From positions 1 through 5,007 of the forward strand of contig JADFWI010000359.1 of the NCBI GenBank assembly GCA_015222985.1: DNA of 5,007 nt, in the 5' to 3' direction. Position numbers and translations under genes: made by a program. A model generated the notes under the pieces. The model saw only the letters and a program-made list of their open reading frames with translations. It was not told the origin of the DNA and ran no database searches. Below are positions 1 to 5,007 of the stretch, one piece after another; within the stretch, counting starts at the first letter, position 1; the number at the start of each line of letters is the position of its first letter. The stretch comes from Pseudomonadota bacterium. Lineage in GTDB: Bacteria > Desulfobacterota > Desulfobacteria > Desulfobacterales > C00003060.

Positions 1-1
1 C

Positions 2-1645
2 ACCGAAGTGCTCCAGCGCTTCAAAAGCGAATCACGCATCATCGCGCGCCTCAATCATCCTAACATTATCCACGTGATAGACCGAGGGGTCACACCTGAA
101 GGCATGCCCTATTTTGTTATGGAACATGTGGAGGGCGCTGATCTCGGCCAGGAGATCAAAGCAGGGGGTCTCGACACTAACCGAAAGCTGGACCTGACTA
201 TTCAGGTATGCAAGGCCCTTTCTTATGCACACAAGAACGGCGTGATTCACCGCGATATCAAGCCGGCCAACGTCTTGATCGACACCGACGGCAACGCACT
301 GGTCCTTGATTTCGGTATCGCCAAGCTCTCTGGCAACGGAGGGCCTGACAGAGACCACACTCAGACAGACGTCGTCATGGGGACCATCGAGTACATGGCC
401 CCTGAGCAGCGGACGGCCACCCATGCTGTTACTGCCGCCAGTGACCTGTACTCACTGGGCGCTCTCATGTATGAGCTGTTTACCGGAGTCAAACCGCTCG
501 GTCGCTTCCGGTCCCCTTCGGAACTGGACCCATCTGTTCCCCAGCCTCTCGAAGAGGTAATTTTGCGTTGCCTGGAGCCTAACCCGGAGGATCGTTTTGC
601 GTCGGCTGACGAAGTCAAGGACCGTCTTCTGCAGGTTCTTCAGGGAGCGCACCTGCCCAGTGCCCAAAAGGAGCGAGCCAGAATAGGACTGGCCAAAGTG
701 GAAGACAAATTCGGCTTGCTCGATGTCATCAAGGAAGACGACTACGGCGCAGTTTATCTTTATCAAGACAACGTGGACCATAGACTTCTGGTGATAAAGA
801 AGCGAACCAAAACCGGTGCAGGCCTTAGTGAGGCAAAAATTCTTACCAACCTGAAACACAAAAACATCGTCAACATCCTGGGCGCCTCCGGAGACGGGCG
901 ACTCTTCATTATTGTATTGGAGTACCTGAGCGGGGGGTGCCTGAAAGACCGCCTGATCCGGCCCTATGCCTGGGCAGATGCACTCAGGATTGCAAAGCAG
1001 ATATCGAGCGGCCTTTCGTTTGCCCACAGAAACAGGATTGTGCATGGGAACCTCAGACCGAGCAACATACTTTTCACGGAATCGGGAGAGGTCAGGATTA
1101 CTGACTTTGGCTTGGATGAGCACTACGCTTCGGAGGAGGGCGGCACGAACTGGTATAACGTGTGCGATGAGGACAGATCGCCCAGTGGAGACATCTTCGC
1201 AGCGGGCGTTATTTTTTACCACATGTTGACTGGTCTGATGCCTGTCTGGAAAGATGCCAAAATCGTCCCCGACAATCAGTTCAACCTACTTCCCATCAAA
1301 CTGCAGAAGATGATCACCCGGATGGTTTCATGTGACGAAGACGTCCGACACAGTAGTTTTGACCAGGTGATCGTGGAGATTGATGGTCTCCTAGCCGCCC
1401 ATGAAGAGGAAAAGCGGCAACAGAAGGCGCGTCAAGCACAAATGAGGTCTGTCAGCGCGGCCCCTGCCACTCCGCAAAGATCAAGGGGGAGAAGACTCTT
1501 GCAGACCTTTCTGCTCCTTGGCCTGCTTGTTGTTACCGCCCTGGTGTACCTTAACCATGTCGACCAAATCAGTGTGTACATGGATACGATTGCAGTTTTG
1601 TGGGACAAGCTAACGTTGCAATTGGGGTCACTCTTTTCAAAATAG
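2..1645 (+). CDS. Hanks-type Ser/Thr protein kinase with tandem pseudokinase domain and C-terminal membrane anchor (5' partial)
   Basis: The protein is predicted to phosphorylate Ser/Thr on target proteins. The frame is open to the window edge, and the glycine loop and VAIK lysine of the first domain are missing, so the true start lies upstream. Residues are numbered from the GTG at 8. Domain 1 (to about 210) is complete from helix C onward and looks active: helix-C Glu8, HRD 81-83 followed by KPAN, DFG 101-103, activation-loop Thr118/Thr120, and APE 131-133. Domain 2 (about 235-455) keeps a candidate Lys264 and Glu275 and has DFG 366-368. However, HRD is replaced by HGN (346-348), and the APE region reads VCD on a shortened activation segment. 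It is therefore probably a pseudokinase with a regulatory or scaffolding role. A charged, then basic linker (about 460-496) precedes one hydrophobic segment (about 498-517) and a tail of about 28 residues. This suggests a cytoplasmic kinase anchored by its C-terminus. No PASTA or other sensor domain is visible. Two FHA genes follow, which are likely partners or substrates. Confidence 0.93.
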   Translation, partial: TEVLQRFKSESRIIARLNHPNIIHVIDRGVTPEGMPYFVMEHVEGADLGQEIKAGGLDTNRKLDLTIQVCKALSYAHKNGVIHRDIKPANVLIDTDGNALVLDFGIAKLSGNGGPDRDHTQTDVVMGTIEYMAPEQRTATHAVTAASDLYSLGALMYELFTGVKPLGRFRSPSELDPSVPQPLEEVILRCLEPNPEDRFASADEVKDRLLQVLQGAHLPSAQKERARIGLAKVEDKFGLLDVIKEDDYGAVYLYQDNVDHRLLVIKKRTKTGAGLSEAKILTNLKHKNIVNILGASGDGRLFIIVLEYLSGGCLKDRLIRPYAWADALRIAKQISSGLSFAHRNRIVHGNLRPSNILFTESGEVRITDFGLDEHYASEEGGTNWYNVCDEDRSPSGDIFAAGVIFYHMLTGLMPVWKDAKIVPDNQFNLLPIKLQKMITRMVSCDEDVRHSSFDQVIVEIDGLLAAHEEEKRQQKARQAQMRSVSAAPATPQRSRGRRLLQTFLLLGLLVVTALVYLNHVDQISVYMDTIAVLWDKLTLQLGSLFSK

Positions 1646-1680
1646 CCAGCCAGACGAGCAGGCTAATACATTGTTTTCAC

Positions 1681-1686
1681 AGGAGG
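1681..1686 (+). promoter_or_regulatory. Shine-Dalgarno site for first FHA gene
   Basis: AGGAGG lies 5 nt before the ATG at 1692 and fixes the start. An in-frame TTG at 1671 would add seven residues but has no comparable site in front of it. Confidence 0.85.
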
Positions 1687-1691
1687 AAGTC

Positions 1692-2375
1692 ATGGCTGAA
1701 TGGCATGTGTTGCTGAACGATAGGATCATCGAGAAGTTTTGGATAAAGGAAGGGGACACTGTAAGCATTGGCAGGGGCAAGACAGCAGACGTCAGCATAG
1801 ACAACGCCGCGGTTTCAAGACACCACGCCACGCTTGAAATGCGAAACGGTGAATACTTGCTAACGGACCTGAAAAGTGTGAACGGCACCCGGGTCAACGG
1901 GCACAAGATCGAAGGCGCGACTCCCATTACGGCAGCCGAACGAATCGAGATCGGAAAATTCCAGTTTGTAGTGGCTCAAATCTCGGAGGACTCTTACCCC
2001 GCTTATGCCATGGTGCGAACTTCAGAGGCGGAGCTGACACGTTTGCCTGATATGCCCACCGATTTCGAAGGCACGGTTTTCGTGGCTCCAAGACGGCTGA
2101 CTCTGGTTGAGGGCAAGGCAACACCCGAAAGGCTGTCGCTGAAAGAAAAGCCCGCTGTCACGCTTGGCAAAGATGCTGCCTGTGACGTGTGTGTTGCCGG
2201 TGGCAAAGTTGGCAAGATCCAGTGCCAAATTCTGGCCAAGGGCGATCAGCATTTCTTAGTACACAAAGCGGGGTGGAAGCGCACGACACTCAACAGCAAA
2301 AAGATTCATGGAGAGCAGAAACTGCGCAAGGGAGATATGATCGGAATTGGCGGCTCGGAAATAAGGTTTGAGTAG
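1692..2375 (+). CDS. FHA domain protein, first paralog (canonical FHA plus degenerate C-terminal FHA-like domain)
   Basis: This 227-residue, apparently soluble cytoplasmic protein has no signal peptide or membrane segment. FHA domains bind phosphothreonine peptides. The N-terminal one (about 1-95) has every hallmark: IGR at 26-28, SRHH at 42-45, and NGTxVNG at 64-70. A linker of about 60 residues contains MPTDFEGTV (121-129), which is also present in the next gene. Residues about 148-227 resemble a second FHA fold: LGK 158-160, CDV 164-166, TLN 199-201, GDMIGIG 214-220, and a closing IRFE. The SxxH phosphate-binding motif is replaced by KVGKIQC, so this half probably does not bind pThr. The gene starts 46 nt after the kinase stop and is probably co-transcribed with it. 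I infer that it is an adaptor or substrate of that kinase. The exact output is unknown, and no effector domain is fused. Confidence 0.9.
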   Translation: MAEWHVLLNDRIIEKFWIKEGDTVSIGRGKTADVSIDNAAVSRHHATLEMRNGEYLLTDLKSVNGTRVNGHKIEGATPITAAERIEIGKFQFVVAQISEDSYPAYAMVRTSEAELTRLPDMPTDFEGTVFVAPRRLTLVEGKATPERLSLKEKPAVTLGKDAACDVCVAGGKVGKIQCQILAKGDQHFLVHKAGWKRTTLNSKKIHGEQKLRKGDMIGIGGSEIRFE

Positions 2376-2447
2376 TCGGGCATGGGAAATCGGGGGCACA
2401 GGTGATATGAAACCCCTCATCACGGTCGACCGAAATTATGTTTTCAC

Positions 2448-2452
2448 GGGAG
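2448..2452 (+). promoter_or_regulatory. Shine-Dalgarno site for second FHA gene
   Basis: GGGAG lies 6 nt before the ATG at 2459, aligned with the AGGAGG of the upstream paralog. An in-frame ATG at 2438 is possible, but no purine-rich site precedes it, so 2459 is preferred. Confidence 0.7.
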
Positions 2453-2458
2453 AGAGGC

Positions 2459-3133
2459 ATGGCTGAATGGCATGTGATGCTTAACGACAGAACCATCGAC
2501 AGGTTTTCGATGGAGGAGGGGGACACTGTAAACATCGGTAGGGGGAAAACCGCAGACGTCAACCTTGACAATGTTGCTGTGTCCAGACACCACGCCAGGC
2601 TTGAAATGCGAAACGGCAAGTACTTCCTGACGGACTTGAGAAGTGTGAACGGGACCTTTGTAAACGGATGCAAGATCACAGACAGTGTTCCCGTAACCGC
2701 AGCGGACCGCATCAAAATCGGAAAGTTCCGATTTGTGTTGGAGCTGGCCTCAAAGCGGGTGTCTTCCCCTGTCATGCCGACTGATTTCGAAGGGACTGTT
2801 TATGTCGTCCCAAAGGAGAAACGCAGTAGGATAACTGATGTGCAAGCCCCTCGCATTGCGGTGATCGAAGGAGACGCGACACCGGACCGGTTATCCCTGA
2901 AAGGAAAGGAAACCGTGATTTTGGGCAGAGGTGTTGCGTGCGACCTCCGGGTGCATGGGTGGCTTATCGCCAAGATACAGTGCTACATTCTTGCCAGGGG
3001 GGGCGAGTACTACTTGGCGCACCGCGCCGGGTGGAGCCGGACAAGTCTCAACGGCACAAAAATGCTGGAAGAGACAAAACTGCGTAGAGGAGACGTGATA
3101 GGCATCGGCCGGTCGAAATTGAGGTTCGAATAA
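2459..3133 (+). CDS. FHA domain protein, second paralog (canonical FHA plus degenerate C-terminal FHA-like domain)
   Basis: This 224-residue protein has the same architecture as the gene before it. The N-terminal FHA domain (about 1-95) keeps IGR 26-28, SRHH 42-45 and NGTxVNG 64-70. Loop residues next to the binding site differ from the paralog (Phe67 for Arg, Cys71 for His), which could change peptide preference. The linker carries MPTDFEGTV at 106-114, followed by YVVP. Residues about 145-224 form an FHA-like half with LGR 155-157, CDL 161-163, SLNG 196-199, GDVIGIG 211-217 and a closing LRFE. Here the SxxH motif is replaced by LIAKIQC. The gap to the previous gene is 83 nt with no convincing terminator, so it is probably the last gene of the kinase-FHA unit. 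It is predicted to read phosphothreonine made by the neighbouring kinase. No catalytic or secretion domain is present. Confidence 0.9.
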   Translation: MAEWHVMLNDRTIDRFSMEEGDTVNIGRGKTADVNLDNVAVSRHHARLEMRNGKYFLTDLRSVNGTFVNGCKITDSVPVTAADRIKIGKFRFVLELASKRVSSPVMPTDFEGTVYVVPKEKRSRITDVQAPRIAVIEGDATPDRLSLKGKETVILGRGVACDLRVHGWLIAKIQCYILARGGEYYLAHRAGWSRTSLNGTKMLEETKLRRGDVIGIGRSKLRFE

Positions 3134-3147
3134 CCCTTAAGATGAAT

Positions 3148-3172
3148 CCCAGTCAGTGTCCCAAGGACTGGG
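3148..3172. terminator. Possible bidirectional terminator hairpin between convergent genes
   Basis: CCCAGTC (3148-3154) and GACTGGG (3166-3172) form a perfect 7-bp stem around an 11-nt loop. It lies in the 48-nt gap between the stop of the second FHA gene and the stop of the convergent ATPase gene, where a shared terminator is expected. Neither side carries a strong T-run, so intrinsic termination is uncertain. Confidence 0.4.
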
Positions 3173-3181
3173 TAACGAATT

Positions 3182-4306
3182 TCACAGTGATAGTGTTTTC
3201 CCAAGCCATTTCTTAAAAAGAACATCCTGAATCAGATAACTTTTATCTTTCACAATAATCTCTTTTCTTATAAGGCTTGACAGGGCTTTTGTAACCAAAG
3301 AGCCGGTTTTTAGGTTAACCGACTTTAAAGAGTCTGCGTTAAAAAGGTTGGATCCGTTGTTCAGCAGGATCAGTTTTAAGGTTTTCTTTTGATTAATACT
3401 CAAGGTTTCCCATAATACGGTGTGTTCCAGGCTTCTCTTCTCTATGATTGCATTCTCTACGTTATTGATAATCTCAGGTGGAAACCCCTTTTTCCTCGGT
3501 TCTTCCCAGAGGTGAAACAGGAAATTCTGGATATACATTGGATGGTTTTCAAATCTCGCTACAATATCTTCTATCAGTTCAACAGAAAGATGAACATTTT
3601 TCCGGCTGAATAGCTTCTGAACCCAGGGGACATATTCTTTTGTTTCTATTTTATCTAAAGGGAAACTTTCTGCCAATTTATAAAATGCGCGGTTAGTTGA
3701 GTTAAACATTTCGGTTATCAGGTGTTGCTGACTACCTGAAAAAATATAACAGATATTTGAATGCTGCTGAATAAACGAGCGTAATCTTCTTTCAAAACCG
3801 TCTTCTGTATAACTGGCAACTTCCTGGAATTCATCAAAAGCAATAACCAGTTTACGTTTTTGTGAATACTTTGAGAGAATATTCATCAGTTCTTCCAGAA
3901 TTGTTTTTTCATTAACTGCCTCAAAGGACGGCGAAACTGAAGCGCCTCCTGTTGTTGGGTCTATGCTTAGATTGAGCTTGATATTGCTTAGAGATTTACT
4001 GACTGACTTGAGGAGTCTTTCAAAATTTGATTCCAGTTGACTTAATGCCTGAAAGGTTCGGGTAATAAAGTCCTTTTCAGATATAGTTCCATACAACTCG
4101 ACATGTATAGCGCCGATATTGAGATTTTTTTTCTTAATTTCACGGAAAACTTGCCGAATTAATGAGCTTTTCCCGTATCTTCTATGGGAATACAAAAGCA
4201 CATTCTGAGATCCTCTTATATATCTGATCAGTTCAGACAGTTCTTTCTTGCGGTTGCAAAAAGACTCGCCAGTGACATAGTTGCTGTAGGCAAATGGATT
4301 TCTCAT
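3182..4306 (-). CDS. P-loop ATPase of the ATPase_2/COG1672 type with C-terminal winged-helix-like region
   Basis: This 374-residue AAA-type ATPase is predicted to bind and hydrolyse ATP. The cellular role of the family is poorly defined. The opening (NPF, then FCNRKKEL at 16-23) is typical of the family. Walker A is SHRRYGKSS with Gly45, Lys46 and Ser47. Walker B is LVIAFDE with Asp158 and Glu159. A sensor-1-like strand follows at about 186-192 (CYIFSGS). The C-terminal region from about 300 has the pattern of a winged helix and ends in a VLFKKWL segment common in this family. The ATG is the first possible start, because an in-frame TGA lies just upstream, and GAGGTG precedes it by 4 nt. Base composition is unusual: sampled 60-base lines inside the gene are 32-37% GC, against 53-55% in lines from the genes on either side. 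This suggests transfer. No toxin, nuclease or transposase partner is visible, so a defence or mobile-element role cannot be claimed. Confidence 0.88.
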   Translation of the reverse strand: MRNPFAYSNYVTGESFCNRKKELSELIRYIRGSQNVLLYSHRRYGKSSLIRQVFREIKKKNLNIGAIHVELYGTISEKDFITRTFQALSQLESNFERLLKSVSKSLSNIKLNLSIDPTTGGASVSPSFEAVNEKTILEELMNILSKYSQKRKLVIAFDEFQEVASYTEDGFERRLRSFIQQHSNICYIFSGSQQHLITEMFNSTNRAFYKLAESFPLDKIETKEYVPWVQKLFSRKNVHLSVELIEDIVARFENHPMYIQNFLFHLWEEPRKKGFPPEIINNVENAIIEKRSLEHTVLWETLSINQKKTLKLILLNNGSNLFNADSLKSVNLKTGSLVTKALSSLIRKEIIVKDKSYLIQDVLFKKWLGKTLSL

Positions 4307-4310
4307 ATTT

Positions 4311-4316
4311 CACCTC
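4311..4316 (-). promoter_or_regulatory. Shine-Dalgarno site for ATPase gene
   Basis: GAGGTG on the minus strand lies 4 nt before the ATG that begins at 4306. It supports that start. Confidence 0.7.
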
Positions 4317-4330
4317 ACGGCTTAGCCTAT

Positions 4331-4406
4331 TTGGTGTATTAACCATTACGCTATATTGGTTATACCTCTTGGTGTAACAAGTAATACACATTGTATGTAA
4401 TGTCAA
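4331..4406 (-). promoter_or_regulatory. Repeat-dense candidate promoter/operator region upstream of ATPase gene
   Basis: Three short inverted repeats crowd this AT-rich gap: AACCA/TGGTT (4341-4345, 4357-4361), GTGTA/TACAC (4372-4376, 4385-4389) and ACATT/AATGT (4388-4392, 4399-4403). TTGGTGTA also occurs twice as a direct repeat (4331-4338, 4369-4376). A perfect minus-strand TTGACA (-35 consensus) lies at 4401-4406 and overlaps the last repeat. No good -10 hexamer sits at the normal distance, which would fit an activator-dependent promoter or no promoter there at all. One arm could also act as a weak terminator for the upstream FmdE-family gene. Confidence 0.4.
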
Positions 4407-4410
4407 GTAA

Positions 4411-5007
4411 TCATCCTGGCGCAGCATGCGAAATGCCGGACCCGATAAGCCCCTCTTCCCGTGCGCACGGAATGCAAAGGAAATCCCCGCCCCTTGTTTC
4501 AATCATCCTGGTAGCCATGGTCATCTCTGCACACCGGGAGCACGCCTTGGAAGGGGCCAGGGGGGCATAGGGCGGCTCGGGACACTTGACGTCTATTGTC
4601 TCAAAGACCGCATCAAAGGGTTTGGCAAGGAGATCCACAGCTTTGAGCAATTTTTGCCGCATCCTTTGTTTGACCGTTGCTCTGCCGGCAGCAAAGGCCT
4701 CTTCAAGCTCGTCGAACTCTTCCTTATGCTCTCCTTCGTACTCATAGGGGCCTTGACGCGAGAAGCGAAATGCCCGCTTGTCAGATCGATTAAGGACCGT
4801 AAAGGCGTTTTTGCCGTAATCCTTCAGGATGAGGTTGCCTTTCCCTGTTGTCGTGCCAAGCAAAACCTGCAGGGCGTCAACAGCGCACGTATCGTTTTCG
4901 CTGATGACCACTACTTCTTCATCCTTGGAGCGACGAAGACCAAGCAGTTCTTTGGCCTGTTTTGCAACCATGTAGCCATAAACCAGGCCAGGACATATAT
5001 GGCCGTG
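4411..5007 (-). CDS. FmdE-family metal-binding protein with C-terminal C4 zinc ribbon (5' partial)
   Basis: The frame is open to the window edge. The first visible codons read HGHICPGLVYGY, the N-terminal signature of the FmdE family (PF02663), so only a short N-terminal piece is missing. Of the 198 visible residues, numbered from that His, the core holds His1, His3 and Cys5, then NDTC with Cys41 and Asp44, then TGKGNL (54-59) and KDYGK (62-66). An acidic, helical stretch (about 95-130) leads to a zinc ribbon with Cys156, Cys159, Cys178 and Cys181. The family is named after subunit E of methanogen formylmethanofuran dehydrogenase, but many anaerobic bacteria carry stand-alone versions of unknown function. 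Nothing else from that enzyme is in the window, so that activity should not be assumed. Many family members have GCT before the GKGNL motif. Here it reads GTT, so a usually conserved cysteine appears to be Thr52. Composition matches the host-like flank, unlike the ATPase gene 104 nt downstream. Confidence 0.88.
   Translation of the reverse strand, partial: HGHICPGLVYGYMVAKQAKELLGLRRSKDEEVVVISENDTCAVDALQVLLGTTTGKGNLILKDYGKNAFTVLNRSDKRAFRFSRQGPYEYEGEHKEEFDELEEAFAAGRATVKQRMRQKLLKAVDLLAKPFDAVFETIDVKCPEPPYAPLAPSKACSRCAEMTMATRMIETRGGDFLCIPCAREEGLIGSGISHAAPG

Larger units (their letters stand above)
1671..3133 (+). repeat. Tandem gene duplication of two FHA genes
   Basis: The unit 1671-2375 is repeated in diverged form at 2438-3133. 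The N-terminal 95 residues match at 68 positions by my count, with no gaps. The linker is variable in length but keeps MPTDFEGTV. The C-terminal halves align throughout. Identity includes the translation start region: 34 of 39 bases match from 1671 and 2438 onward, so the duplicated unit carried its ribosome binding site. Divergence at the DNA level indicates that this is not a recent event. Confidence 0.85.

Noticed and set aside
452..1222. Long minus-strand open frame inside the kinase gene
   Set aside because: It lies wholly antisense to strongly conserved kinase motifs, and its translation shows no recognisable family features.
1671..1691. Upstream in-frame start giving seven extra residues on the first FHA protein
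   Set aside because: The AGGAGG site sits inside this segment and points to the ATG at 1692. The same logic applies to 2438-2458 in the second copy, although the frame is conserved in both.
2401..2423. GTGAT/ATCAC inverted repeat between the two FHA genes, considered as a terminator
   Set aside because: The stem is only 5 bp with a 12-nt loop and no T-run, so it is too weak to call.
2290..2775. Minus-strand open frame across the junction of the two FHA genes
   Set aside because: It overlaps both FHA genes in antisense. A similar antisense frame (1637-1927) in the first copy follows simply from the duplication.
3182..4306. ATPase gene as part of a phage-defence system
   Set aside because: No effector domain or partner gene is encoded with it. 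P-loop fold and AT richness alone are not enough for that claim.
4233..4502. Minus-strand open frame spanning the gap between the ATPase and FmdE genes
   Set aside because: It overlaps the ends of two well-supported genes in another frame and has no family signature.
4409..4511. 11-bp direct repeat AATCATCCTGG at 4409-4419 and 4501-4511, considered as an insertion footprint
   Set aside because: A few 11-bp matches are expected by chance in 5 kb, and the second copy is inside intact FmdE coding sequence, so it does not flank the ATPase gene.

Overview
The window looks like a chromosomal segment of a Gram-negative bacterium, most plausibly a sulfate-reducing or related Desulfobacterota member. 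The clues are a Hanks-type Ser/Thr kinase next to FHA proteins, a stand-alone FmdE-family protein with a C-terminal zinc ribbon, and a moderate GC content of about 53-55% in sampled lines. This assignment is an inference from gene content. No rRNA or other taxonomic marker is present.

Layout. Positions 1-3133 hold a plus-strand cluster of three genes. The first is a 5'-truncated membrane-anchored Ser/Thr kinase that carries a second, degenerate kinase domain (ends 1645). It is followed by two tandem paralogous FHA proteins (1692-2375 and 2459-3133). The gaps are 46 and 83 nt, there is no clear internal terminator, and both FHA genes have good ribosome binding sites, so co-transcription is likely. 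A small hairpin (3148-3172) sits where this cluster converges with the minus-strand genes. Positions 3182-4306 (minus) encode an AT-rich COG1672/ATPase_2-type P-loop ATPase with a winged-helix-like C-terminus. Its composition differs sharply from both flanks and suggests horizontal acquisition. The 104-nt gap 4307-4410 upstream of it is packed with short inverted and direct repeats and is a candidate promoter/operator region. Positions 4411-5007 (minus) hold most of an FmdE-family protein whose N-terminus lies outside the window.

How the genes may work together. The kinase and FHA genes form a natural phospho-threonine signalling module. The kinase writes pThr, and each FHA protein has a canonical pThr-binding N-terminal domain, a conserved linker containing a candidate acceptor threonine, and a C-terminal FHA-like fold that has lost its phosphate-binding residues. 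The ATPase and FmdE genes show no obvious functional link to this module or to each other.

The most interesting points are the kinase-pseudokinase fusion, the duplicated FHA proteins with the invariant MPTDFEGTV linker motif, and the repeat-dense regulatory region in front of the foreign-looking ATPase gene. I see no RNA genes, CRISPR array, insertion sequence or attachment site.
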